From assembly GCA_030057555.1 (NCBI GenBank), contig JASGUU010000056.1, forward strand, positions 1-38,724: DNA of 38,724 bases, written 5' to 3'. Positions 8,081 through 16,016 of the stretch are shown piece by piece. Positions within the stretch are counted from its first letter, which is position 1, and every line of letters begins with the position of its first letter. The translations under genes were made by a program, and so were the position numbers. Source of the DNA: Bacillota bacterium (GTDB taxonomy: Bacteria; Bacillota; Clostridia; Saccharofermentanales; Fastidiosipilaceae). Below the pieces are notes generated by a model. That model searched no databases, had not been told where the DNA came from, and saw only the letters and a program-made list of their open reading frames with translations.

Positions 8081-9544
8081 TCAGTTTTCAGCTCTTACAC
8101 ACACCGGCCCCATCGGCCAGCCGATCTTCTCCCTTAGCAGGTCGATGGTCAGCTGGGGATTGGCCCTGCCTCGGGTTTGTCCCATCACCTGTCCGATGAT
8201 GGCCTGCAGGGCCTTTTCCTTCCCGGCCTGGTATTCCCTGACGGCCTTTGCACTCCTGGCCAGGACCTCGTCAATGATGGGCGACAGAAGCTCCCTGTCA
8301 TTGATCTGTTCCAGATTCTCTTCCACGACGATGTTTTCAGGAGTCCTGGCAGGATTCGCAAACATGATTTCCAGGACTTTCCTGGCACTGCCGAGGTTGA
8401 TTCTGCCGGTATCCACCATCTCGATGATCTTCGCCAGGTCCTCCGGCGCCATGTCCACCTGAAATTCCTCGGCACCTGTCAGTCTGAACAGATCGGTGAT
8501 GATGAGATTCGCCGCCGCCTTGGGATCCGCTCCCGCACTCACGGCTGCCTCAAAAAAGGTGGCCAGTTCGATAGAAGAGATCAGCTGCTCGGCATCGTAG
8601 TGGCCCAGGCCGTACTCTTCTATATACCTGTCCTTTCTGGCATCCGGCAGCTCGGGCAGGCCGTCCGTCAGCTCCCTGATTTTCTCTTCCGTTATGACAA
8701 TGGGCATCAGATCCGGTTCGGGCATAAACCTGTAGTCGGCCGCGTCTTCCTTTGTCCTCATGGAATAGGTCTTCCCGCTGTCCTGAGAAAAGCCTCTGGT
8801 TTCCTGGAACAGTTCCCCCCCTTCCTCGACAGTTCTTATCTGGCGCGCGGCCTCATACTCGATTGCCCTCTGAATGGAGCGGAAGGAATTGAGGTTCTTC
8901 ATCTCGACACGGGTACCGAAACGTTCTTCACCCGCTTCTCTGATGGACAGGTTGACATCACATCGGAAGGAACCTTCGTTCATCCTGGCATCCGAAACAC
9001 CCGTATAGGTCAGAATGGCCCGCAGCTTATGCAGATAGGCCAGGACCTCTTCCGCCGACCTCAGGTCCGCCTCGGACACGATCTCGACCAGGGGCACCCC
9101 GGCTCTGTTATTGTCAACCAGGCTGCCGAGTCCCTCTTCATGGACCAGCTTACCGGCATCCTCCTCAATATGTATCCTGTTGATGCGTATTCGCTTTTTG
9201 CCCTCGGCGGTCTCTATGTCCAGATAGCCGCCGTAGCAGATGGGGCCATCGCCCTGGGAGGTTTGAAAGCCCTTGGCCAGATCGGGATAGAAGTAGTTCT
9301 TCCGGTCCTGCCTGCCCACTCTGCGTATCTGGCAATTGGTGGCCAGGCCCGCCGTTACGGCCAGGTCCAGAGCCTTTTCGTTCAGGACCGGTGTGGCACC
9401 CGGAAGGCCCAGACAGACAGGGCAGGTGTGTTCGTTCGGTTTCCCGCCGAAAGCCGTGGAGCAGTTGCAGAACATCTTGGTGTTTGTCTTCAGTTCTACG
9501 TGAACTTCCAAACCCATGACCGTTTCATAGTTCTTTGCCATCAT
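8081..9544 (-). CDS. gatB: Aspartyl/glutamyl-tRNA amidotransferase subunit B
   Basis: A 487-residue, full-length GatB. This is the kinase/transamidase subunit that activates Asp or Glu on mischarged tRNA with ATP and replaces it with Asn or Gln using ammonia delivered by GatA. Diagnostic stretches are VMGLEVHVELKT at the N-terminus, CPVCLGLPG with the zinc-site cysteines, HIEEDAGKLVHE, LVDNNRAGVPLVEIV, and MNEGSFRCDVNLSI. A C-terminal YqeY-like tail ends near INDRELLSPIIDEVLARS and the final helices. It looks fully intact. The start codon ATG 9544 overlaps the TGA of the gatA-like gene (ATGA), so translation is coupled. It is the last gene of the T-box operon. Confidence 0.96.
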   Translation of the reverse strand: MMAKNYETVMGLEVHVELKTNTKMFCNCSTAFGGKPNEHTCPVCLGLPGATPVLNEKALDLAVTAGLATNCQIRRVGRQDRKNYFYPDLAKGFQTSQGDGPICYGGYLDIETAEGKKRIRINRIHIEEDAGKLVHEEGLGSLVDNNRAGVPLVEIVSEADLRSAEEVLAYLHKLRAILTYTGVSDARMNEGSFRCDVNLSIREAGEERFGTRVEMKNLNSFRSIQRAIEYEAARQIRTVEEGGELFQETRGFSQDSGKTYSMRTKEDAADYRFMPEPDLMPIVITEEKIRELTDGLPELPDARKDRYIEEYGLGHYDAEQLISSIELATFFEAAVSAGADPKAAANLIITDLFRLTGAEEFQVDMAPEDLAKIIEMVDTGRINLGSARKVLEIMFANPARTPENIVVEENLEQINDRELLSPIIDEVLARSAKAVREYQAGKEKALQAIIGQVMGQTRGRANPQLTIDLLREKIGWPMGPVCVRAEN

Positions 9545-10707
9545 TCTTCACTTTCCAGTCGGGAAACGATCTGCCAGGCAAACGCCAGCAGCCGCCTGTC
9601 GTTAAAGGCTCTGCTGGTAATCAGCAGACCCACTTCTCCAAAGGGCATTGATATGACGGGCAGCCCGGCCAGATACAGGGCGGCCGTATAACGCAGATCT
9701 ACCGGAGCAAGCAAAAATTCATGGCTCTCGAGCCGCTTTTCGATTTCTTCCTTGACCATGGTTCTGGCCTTCATGGCCTGGACATAGTAAGGTTCGTATT
9801 TCCCTTCACTTAAACAAAAGTTGCCGCTGATGATTTTTTTCTGAACCTCCCGGCCCAGTCCTGCGGTCCTGGATTTTTTATACAACTCCTCAACACTGTC
9901 ATACTCCCCGGCGCGGTAACCGAAACCGATACCGTCATATCTCTCCATATTGGTCGCAAATTCACCACTGGAAAGAATTTCGTGGGCTGGCAGGGCATAT
10001 GGCAGAGACTCCAGCAGGACCTCAGCCATGGGCAGGTTCAGTCGTTCGGAGAATCCTGCCGTCCCGTTGATAACGGCGGGTCTGACGCTCTGTAAATCCA
10101 TATCCTCCAGCGTTTGAAAATCCGCATCACCGGGAAACGTCGTGCCGTCTCTCTCATCCTGGCCGGCCACCATGTCCATGGCTACGGGAATCTTGGCAAA
10201 GCTTCCTGCCAGGATACCCACCCGATCCATGGATGAGGCCACGGGAATGACCCCGTATCTTGAAACGATGCCGTAGCTGGGCGAATAGGCAAAAAGTCCG
10301 TATTCCCGGGCGCCTGCATGGATATCGCCCCGGTGATCGGCTGCAAAGCCCAGGATGCCTTCGCCGTGGGCTACCGCGGCACAGGTGCCGTATGGATTCT
10401 CGGTCTCACCCACACCAAATTCTCTGGTTATGGTCTTTCCCAGTATGACTCCCCCGGCCTTCCTGACCCTTTCGACAACAGTAGCGTCAAACGGAGGAAT
10501 ATAGTTATCCAGCATCCTGGAATTCGCCGTAGTTCTGATGCCTCTGGTGGAAATCAGATCGGAAAAAACGACGGGAAACGGAGATTTGTTATCCACCAGC
10601 GCTTCCAGGGCCTGCTCCCGGCTTATGGTTCTGTAGGCTTTGATTTCGGCATTGTCTTTTTCTATCCTGTCGAAATACGCCGCGTATTTCTGTCTGGCAG
10701 CCATCAT
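9541..10707 (-). CDS. GatA homologue lacking the amidase catalytic triad
   Basis: 388 residues starting at ATG 10707 (GGGAGG ribosome binding site), 13 bases after the aspS-gatC stop. It is clearly GatA-derived: TRGIRTTANSRMLDNYIPPF, DATVVERVRKAGGVILGKT, SYGIVSRYGVIPVASSMDRVG and MVAGQDERDGTTFPG all align with GatA. GatA is usually about 485 residues and hydrolyses glutamine with a Lys / cis-Ser / Ser triad. Here the triad Lys position (AIKDN in GatA) reads VFSDL with Ser49. The PGGSSGGS loop is deleted (ENPYG joins directly to TCAAVAHG). The DTGGS nucleophile position reads DHRGD (124-128). About 100 residues are also missing overall. It cannot be a normal glutaminase, yet its frame is intact and it is coupled to gatB, so it is probably a structural or altered subunit rather than a pseudogene. 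Confidence 0.85.
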   Translation of the reverse strand: MMAARQKYAAYFDRIEKDNAEIKAYRTISREQALEALVDNKSPFPVVFSDLISTRGIRTTANSRMLDNYIPPFDATVVERVRKAGGVILGKTITREFGVGETENPYGTCAAVAHGEGILGFAADHRGDIHAGAREYGLFAYSPSYGIVSRYGVIPVASSMDRVGILAGSFAKIPVAMDMVAGQDERDGTTFPGDADFQTLEDMDLQSVRPAVINGTAGFSERLNLPMAEVLLESLPYALPAHEILSSGEFATNMERYDGIGFGYRAGEYDSVEELYKKSRTAGLGREVQKKIISGNFCLSEGKYEPYYVQAMKARTMVKEEIEKRLESHEFLLAPVDLRYTAALYLAGLPVISMPFGEVGLLITSRAFNDRRLLAFAWQIVSRLESEE

Positions 10708-10720
10708 GCTTTCCTCCCTT

Positions 10721-12826
10721 CTACTCTTCTTCCATGATTCCAGGCACGAGTATGTAGCCCTCTTCCGTCCTGTCGGTACCTGCGAACAGCTCTTCCGCCG
10801 TAAACTCCACCCTGACTTCATCTCTTCTGGTGGCATTCATTCTGGGCCGGACATTTACCGTGGGCTGGTATTGACCGAGGTCGAGAGCCCTCAGGTCTGC
10901 TGTCAGATCCATGAAATGATCCAGGTGCTTCTGAAAACTCGAGCGCGAACGATCGTCCAGATACAGCATGGACATCTCGGCATACGTCTCGAGCTCTCGA
11001 GTCTCTTCCTGCTCGACCTGTGCAGCAGGCACCGCGCCCTTTATACTTCCGTCCGCCAGAGCCACGGCAATGCCCAGGTCCTGCAGCTGCCGGTCATCCA
11101 CCGGGCTTGGTGCATTGGTCAGGAGACACTCGGCCTCCTTGTTCTTCGGAAAGGCAATCACCTCCCGGATGCTGTCCTCCTGGGCCATCAGCATGATCAG
11201 GCGGTCGAGACCGAAGGCAAAGCCCCCGTGCGGCGGCGTCCCATACTGGAAGGCCTGAATAATATGGCCGAAGCGGCTGTCAATCTCTTCTTCGCTGATG
11301 CCCAGCAGCCTGAACATCCTTTCCTGGATATCCGGACGATAGATTCTCAGAGAGCCGGAACCCAGCTCGACACCGTTCAGGACCACATCATAGGATTCGG
11401 CCTTGACACTCAGAGGGTCGGACTCCATCTTTTCCAGGTCTTCGGCCAGCGGCATGGTAAAGGGATGGTGCATGGCGACATACCTGTTTTCCTCTGCCGA
11501 ATATTCAAACTGCGGGAAGTCCACCACCATCAGGAACTTGAAGTCATCCTTTTTGCGCAGGCCGAGCATGTCTCCGATATCGAGCCGCAGCGAACCCAGC
11601 GTCCTGCAGATGACGTCCAGCCTGTCGGCACAGAAGATCAGAAAATCCCCCGGCTCCACGGCCATTTTCCGGAGCAGGGCCTCCATGTCTTCCCCGGAAA
11701 AATACTTGGTCAGGATGGTTCTCAGATTCCTGTCTGCATCGATGCCTATCCAGGCCATGCCCCTGGCCCCATAGGAAATGGCCTTTTCCGTCAGCTCATC
11801 TATTTCGGTTCTGCTCAGGGCATTGCCGCCCTTGATGTTGATGGAACGTACCGCACCGCCGGACTTGATGGCATCGGCAAAGACCTTGAAACGGGAATGT
11901 CTGACTTCTTCTGTCACATCCACAATCTTCATGCCGAAACGCATATCCGGCTTGTCAGTGCCGTAGGAATCCATGGCCTCCTGATATGTCATTCTGGGGA
12001 AGGGCTCCCGGAATTCGATGCCCAGGGCTTCCTTGAAGATCGTTTTGAACATGTCTTCCAGCAGGTCCAGTATTTCTTCCTTGCTCAAAAAGGAAGTCTC
12101 CATGTCGACCTGCGTGAATTCCGGCTGTCTGTCCGCCCGCAGATCTTCATCCCTGAAGCATCTGGCAATCTGATAGTAGCGGTCGAATCCCCCCACCATA
12201 AGCAGCTGCTTAAACACCTGAGGCGACTGGGGCAGGGCATAAAACTCACCCGGATGTATGCGGCTGGGTACCAGATAGTCCCTGGCGCCTTCCGGTGTGC
12301 TTTTGGTCAGAATCGGAGTTTCCACCTCCATAAATTCGTGGTCTTCCAGATAGTTGCGGATGCTTTTTACGGTTTTGTTTCTCAGGAGAAAATTCTGATA
12401 CATTTTCGGACGCCTTAAATCCAGGTATCGGAATTTGATCCGCAAATCTTCTCTTACACTGACATGATCATCGATCGGAAACGGCAGGGCTCTGGCCTCG
12501 GAATAGACGGCGAATTCTTCGGCCTTCAGCTCCACGGTTCCCGTGGGAATCTTCGGGTTGTATGTCTCCTCGTCCCTCTCTCTCACCGTGCCTCTGACGG
12601 CTATCACATACTCGGAGCGCAGGCGTTCGACGGAGCGAAACTGCTCTTCCGTGAAATATCGAAGGTCAAAGACAACCTGCAGGACTCCTGTCCTGTCTCT
12701 CAGGTCGATAAAAATCACGCCGCCCATATCCCTGCTGGTCTGTACCCAGCCCATGACGGTAGCCCTGTTATTGATGTCGGCTTCCCTGACTCTTCCGCAA
12801 TAGTGGCTTCTGGAAAAGTCCCTCAT
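10721..12826 (-). CDS. aspS: Aspartyl-tRNA synthetase fused to GatC
   Basis: 701 residues. Residues 1 to ~590 are a bacterial-type AspRS: anticodon-binding OB fold at the N-terminus (MGWVQTSRDMGGVIFIDLRD), class II motif 2 in CFRDEDLRADRQPEFTQVD, the bacterial insertion domain, and motif 3 in GFAFGLDRLIML. The last ~95 residues match GatC, the small linker subunit of GatCAB: EMSMLYLDDRSRSSFQKHL, LRALDLGQYQPTVNVRP and EEGYILVPGIME. Fusion would tether the charging enzyme to the amidotransferase that converts Asp-tRNA(Asn) to Asn-tRNA(Asn). At the site of E. coli Leu30, often His in non-discriminating enzymes, it has Met34, which is not decisive. ATG 12826 is preceded by AGGAG. The GC content of this operon is visibly lower than that of the flanking genes. 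Confidence 0.93.
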   Translation of the reverse strand: MRDFSRSHYCGRVREADINNRATVMGWVQTSRDMGGVIFIDLRDRTGVLQVVFDLRYFTEEQFRSVERLRSEYVIAVRGTVRERDEETYNPKIPTGTVELKAEEFAVYSEARALPFPIDDHVSVREDLRIKFRYLDLRRPKMYQNFLLRNKTVKSIRNYLEDHEFMEVETPILTKSTPEGARDYLVPSRIHPGEFYALPQSPQVFKQLLMVGGFDRYYQIARCFRDEDLRADRQPEFTQVDMETSFLSKEEILDLLEDMFKTIFKEALGIEFREPFPRMTYQEAMDSYGTDKPDMRFGMKIVDVTEEVRHSRFKVFADAIKSGGAVRSINIKGGNALSRTEIDELTEKAISYGARGMAWIGIDADRNLRTILTKYFSGEDMEALLRKMAVEPGDFLIFCADRLDVICRTLGSLRLDIGDMLGLRKKDDFKFLMVVDFPQFEYSAEENRYVAMHHPFTMPLAEDLEKMESDPLSVKAESYDVVLNGVELGSGSLRIYRPDIQERMFRLLGISEEEIDSRFGHIIQAFQYGTPPHGGFAFGLDRLIMLMAQEDSIREVIAFPKNKEAECLLTNAPSPVDDRQLQDLGIAVALADGSIKGAVPAAQVEQEETRELETYAEMSMLYLDDRSRSSFQKHLDHFMDLTADLRALDLGQYQPTVNVRPRMNATRRDEVRVEFTAEELFAGTDRTEEGYILVPGIMEEE

Positions 12827-12840
12827 TCCATTTCACTCCT

Positions 12841-13150
12841 TCAAATAAAAAAACCTTCGCTCCCCAAGGGACGAAGGTTCAAGTTCGCGGTACCACCCAA
12901 ATTGACAGATCCTCGAAGGATCTGCCCACTCTTTCATGCCTTAAAGCGGCAACAACTTCCAGGCCTACCGGCATGGCTCATGGCTTTCGAAACCCCTCGA
13001 CAGCATGCGTCAGCTTTCGGTTGGAGACTCCCGGATGTTCTTCAGCTGCTCTTCCGTGTCGAACTCCCACCATCATCGACTCGCTGAACCGTCCAAACCG
13101 CCTACTCTTCCGTTCACAGTCTTTATCTTGGATTATGTGATTCAAAAAAT
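12841..13150 (-). promoter_or_regulatory. T-box riboswitch controlling aspS-gatC, gatA-like and gatB
   Basis: The leader shows the hallmark T-box sequence GGGTGGTACCGCG (12898-12886), which holds the antiterminator bulge that pairs with an uncharged tRNA acceptor end. It is followed by a terminator stem AACCTTCG / CGAAGGTT (12879-12852) and a run of seven U. Upstream, stem I has the expected GGAAGAGTA and AGCGA elements. The probable specifier region reads GAAGAACATCC: AAC (13039-13037) would select tRNA(Asn), and the overlapping GAA would select tRNA(Glu). Either fits an operon for tRNA-dependent amidation. Uncharged tRNA should prevent termination and switch the operon on. T-box identity is very sure; the codon assignment is moderate. 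Confidence 0.93.
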
Positions 13151-13158
13151 CATTCCTG

Positions 13159-13187
13159 ACAATACGTTATCGCCTGCCGGCTGTCAA
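13159..13187 (-). promoter_or_regulatory. Sigma-A-type promoter of the T-box operon
   Basis: On the minus strand a perfect -35 box TTGACA (13187-13182) is followed 17 bases later by TATTGT (13164-13159). Transcription would start near 13152, just ahead of the T-box stem I, which is the expected arrangement. Confidence 0.7.
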
Positions 13188-13214
13188 GCAGTTCGGACCG
13201 CAGGATGGCGGTTT

Positions 13215-13248
13215 GAGCGGGCGTACCGCGTGAAACGCGAACCCGCTC
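13215..13248 (-). other. Hairpin overlapping the end of the oxidoreductase gene
   Basis: A perfect 7-bp outer stem GAGCGGG / CCCGCTC encloses a second GCG/CGC stem. It spans the stop codon of the Gfo/Idh/MocA gene and sits just upstream of the T-box promoter. No U-run follows, so it is not a classic intrinsic terminator. It may still protect the mRNA end or separate the two transcription units. Confidence 0.4.
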
Positions 13249-14128
13249 AGCGCTCCAGCGCCTCCGCCCGCCCGGATGCGAGCGAGCGCAGGATGGCCTC
13301 GATCAGGGCGATGGAGGTCAGCTGGGTGTCATAGCTCTGGGCCATCTCGCCGGTTTCCAGCAGCGTCAGAAACTTCCGCGCCTCGACCTCATAGATCATC
13401 GAGAGGTCGATCGTCCGTGTGATGATGCGCTCACTGGAGACCAGCGTGCCGAAGTACTCACTGCTGCCGGCGGTGAAGAGCAGCGCCGCAACGAGGTCGT
13501 CGTAGACCACGCTGACGACGATGGCGGGGCCGGAACGGCTCGCCTGCACGGTGCGGATGTCGGGGCCGAGGATGGTGAGCAGCATCTCGACGAGGTGCGG
13601 CGAGTAGAAGAAGAAGCCATCATAGGGGCTCTCGAAGTCAGCCGCAAAGCCCAGAGCGGCCGAGAGCAGCTTCCCTGCAGCCCGCAGCTTCTTTGCCTCG
13701 CGCGCCAGAATCTCGACATCCCAGGCATACTTGACGCCCGAACCGGAGTTGATCGGGCTGCCCGTTGCCTGAGCGAGCGCCAGCAGCTCCCGCGCCTCGC
13801 CGTAGTCGCTCGTCAGGGGCTTGTCGATAAAGGCCGGCAGGCCGCGCTCGATAAAAGGGCGGGCGGCGGCGGCGTGTTTCGAGCCGGCGCGGCAGGTCAC
13901 CATGACGGCGTCGATCTCGTCCAGCATGTCCTCGACCGCGGGGACGGCGCGGATGCCCGCCACCTGCTCCACCAGCTTCTCGGCCGTCGTCGGGTCCTCG
14001 CCGTGGACCAGCGTCACCCGCCAGTCGGGATCGAGAGGCGCCCGTTCGCCGTCGCCGTTAAAGAGGCGCGCAAATGCGAGTGCGTGCGAGTTCTCCGTGC
14101 CGATGATGCCGATACGCTTGTGTTTCAT
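13247..14128 (-). CDS. Gfo/Idh/MocA-family oxidoreductase
   Basis: A 293-residue NAD(P)-dependent sugar or cyclitol dehydrogenase-like protein. The N-terminal Rossmann fold begins KRIGIIGTENSHALAF. The family lysine is in FIDKPLTSDYGEA (usually EKP), and the conserved C-terminal-domain histidine is in YSPHLVEMLLTILGP. It is shorter than most members (330-400 residues) but complete in frame. The nucleotide-binding glycines read GTENSH rather than GxGxxG, as in a branch that includes many uncharacterised MocA-like proteins. ATG 14128 has a strong AGGAGGTG ribosome binding site. The SRPBCC gene lies 112 bp upstream in the same direction. Substrate cannot be inferred. Confidence 0.85.
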   Translation of the reverse strand: MKHKRIGIIGTENSHALAFARLFNGDGERAPLDPDWRVTLVHGEDPTTAEKLVEQVAGIRAVPAVEDMLDEIDAVMVTCRAGSKHAAAARPFIERGLPAFIDKPLTSDYGEARELLALAQATGSPINSGSGVKYAWDVEILAREAKKLRAAGKLLSAALGFAADFESPYDGFFFYSPHLVEMLLTILGPDIRTVQASRSGPAIVVSVVYDDLVAALLFTAGSSEYFGTLVSSERIITRTIDLSMIYEVEARKFLTLLETGEMAQSYDTQLTSIALIEAILRSLASGRAEALER

Positions 14129-14240
14129 CTCTGTTCACCTCCTGGCGGACTGCCGCTCCGGCCGCTCCATTATCGCGGAGGATGGGGCGTTGTGCGCGTG
14201 CAAACGGACAAACGGCCCGGCTGCGGCGGCATCCTGATGA

Positions 14241-14693
14241 CTACTGCTGCCGCCTGAGCAGTTTCTGCCAGCGGCGCTGGCGGTGGGCATAAAACAGCCT
14301 GGCCCACAGGGCGATCAGGGCTGTCTTCCAGCCCGCAGAGATCGTGACCACATCCGTGTAGCGACAGCTGTCGGCATCGATCTCCTCCAGCCGTATCCAG
14401 TGTTCCCAGTTCTGTACCAGGCGGTTGTGCTCACGGCTGTGAATGCCCCCGTCCTCGCTGAGGGACAGAATGTGAATGTGATGGATGCCGACGGGCAACA
14501 GCATAAAGATGCGCAGACGAAACCGGTAGGATTTCCCCGCGACCCATTCCCCGGGCTGACCGGCAGCGACGGGAGTGAAACTCGCGAGAGGAGCGGCGAC
14601 CGTCTGCAGCAGCTCAAGTCTCAGCAGCTGGCGAAAGACCCGCTCCCTGCCGGCGGGGAATATGGAGCTGCGGACGATGCGTTTCTCTTTCAT
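14241..14693 (-). CDS. SRPBCC-fold protein (START/cyclase-like)
   Basis: 150 residues with the layout of the SRPBCC hydrophobic-ligand-binding superfamily: an opening strand RIVRSSIFPAGRERVFRQL, helix LELLQTVAAPLASFTP, central strands FRLRIFMLLPVGIHHIHIL, and the closing region YTDVVTISAG followed by a long C-terminal helix with FYAHRQRRWQKLL. The function is unknown; relatives bind lipids or act with methyltransferases and cyclases. Its ATG at 14693 shares one base with the stop codon of the decayed methyltransferase gene (TGATG) and has GAGG eight bases upstream. The two were therefore once a coupled pair. It is itself intact. Confidence 0.7.
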   Translation of the reverse strand: MKEKRIVRSSIFPAGRERVFRQLLRLELLQTVAAPLASFTPVAAGQPGEWVAGKSYRFRLRIFMLLPVGIHHIHILSLSEDGGIHSREHNRLVQNWEHWIRLEEIDADSCRYTDVVTISAGWKTALIALWARLFYAHRQRRWQKLLRRQQ

Positions 14694-15180
14694 CAGTCAA
14701 GCCTCGCAGTGCTATGTCGGCTGTGCTTTGTTTCCTGTGCTTCGCCTGCAATGCTGGAATCATCTCCCATGATGTCGGCTTTCTTCGCTTCCACATACAT
14801 TACAGGAATTATGGCCGGCAACGGTTCACTGGACTCGATCACAAAGCCCTGTTGTTCCAGAAAGCCGAGATACTCTCCGCCTCTCCAGAAGCGATCGAAG
14901 TCGATCCCTGTCCCTGGTAAAGCACACAGCGCAGCTTCGCCGCAGACTTGGGCTTTCCTGAATATAGTTCGAGGCAATGAGGAGACCGTCATCCTTCAGT
15001 ACGCGCCGGATCTCCTGCAGCGCTAGCCCGGCATCCGGCATCACATGCAGCGTATCGGCGATATCGCCATACAATCCGCGGCTCGAGCGCAGCGCCCGTT
15101 CATAGACAAAGCCGTAACGATTCCAGACCCGCTTCCCTCTCTCCTCCAGGATCGCCCGTCGCTCCTGTATGCACTGCCTT
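14693..15180 (-). pseudogene. SAM-dependent methyltransferase with core deleted and frameshifted
   Basis: Three pieces of one class I methyltransferase lie in order. First comes ERRAILEERGKRVWNRYGFV then YERALRSSRGLYGDI, the N-terminal helices. These run directly into ADTLHVMPDAGLALQEIRR and VLKDDGLLIASNYIQESPSL, the post-motif III region. After a frame change, FRKAQVCGEAALCAL, EYLGFLEQQGFVIESSE and VMYVEAKK form the C-terminus. The SAM-binding glycine loop and about 60-80 residues between RGLYGDI and ADTLHV are absent, and at least one frameshift separates the second and third pieces near 14960. It cannot be functional. The last part is still coupled to the SRPBCC gene through TGATG. Confidence 0.8.
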
Positions 15181-15494
15181 CACAGCCTGTGGCAGAAGGC
15201 CTGCCCCCTGTAGTGTCAACTGGTTATCCTCCGCTAACAAAATTAGCAGATTGCTTTTCCCTGGGCAATACCACTCTAATGGAAAATTGCAGCTCAAATA
15301 CCAGGAGATTGGAGCTGGACACAGCACCCGAGAGCAGCCTGACCGCGTCTGTGGAAAAGCGCAGTTCTGTCCAGGTTTCGGAGCACCACTGCAAGTGCTG
15401 TCCGTACAGCTGGCTGCCTCCTGTCAATGCCGCTATTTAGTGATCACAAAGAGATGGCGGCGGCACAGACTGCCAGTTGGCGACAAAGGGAGTG
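15181..15494. other. Gene-free stretch before the 60-bp array
   Basis: I see no protein family in any frame here. The stretch separates the methyltransferase remnant from the tandem array and probably contains decayed copies of intergenic repeat sequence, but I could not align them convincingly. Confidence 0.3.
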
Positions 15495-15840
15495 GCCAAA
15501 TTTTCCGCTCCTGCCCCGATTTGGGGCACCAGCGTCATTTTTGACCACTTTCCGGCCAAATTTTCCGCTCCTGCCCCGATTTGGGGCACCAGCGTCATTT
15601 TTGACCACTTTCCGGCCAGATTTTCCGCTCCTGCCCCGATTTGGGGCACCAGCGTCATTTTTGACCACTTTCCGGCCAGATTTTCCGTTCCTGCCCCGAT
15701 TTGGGGCACCAGCGTCGTTTTTGGCCACTTTCCGGCCAGATTTTCCGTTCCTGCCCCGATTTGGGGCACCAGCGTCATTTTGGGCCACCCTCCGCTCAAA
15801 AATCACAGTTATGTCACGATTCGTGGCACACTTCTGTTTC
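15495..15840. repeat. 60-bp tandem repeat array (five units plus a degenerate sixth)
   Basis: Five head-to-tail units of exactly 60 bp run from about 15495 to 15794 with only a few substitutions. A clearly diverged sixth unit follows at 15781-15840, and a trace of a seventh begins with GGAGCCACC. Each unit has a hairpin TGCCCC-GATTT-GGGGCA followed by CAGCGTCATTTTTGACCA and CTTTCCGGCC. Because 60 is divisible by three, several frames stay open across the array and give repetitive false proteins. Divergence rises toward the right end, as if the array expanded from the left. Confidence 0.95.
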
Positions 15841-16016
15841 GGAGCCACCCTGCAGTCATATTCTCAGTCACATTCCACCGCCCAGCTCGGCAACCAGGTC
15901 AGTGTATCGCTGCGAGTCAAAGTCATGGCGTTCAGAGGCAAAGCCCGGCATAATGACCGCAGAAGCCGCAGACAGCGACCGCCACCCGCCGCTCACCATC
16001 CGCAGAAGAGGTTCCC

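Noticed and set aside
9541-10836. Calling the GatA-like gene a plain pseudogene
   Set aside because: The frame is intact over 388 codons, has a strong ribosome binding site and is coupled to gatB by ATGA, so maintained function of another kind is more likely.
10640-12418. 592-codon open frame antisense to aspS-gatC
   Set aside because: The minus strand encodes unmistakable AspRS and GatC motifs; the plus-strand frame has no family resemblance and arises from codon bias.
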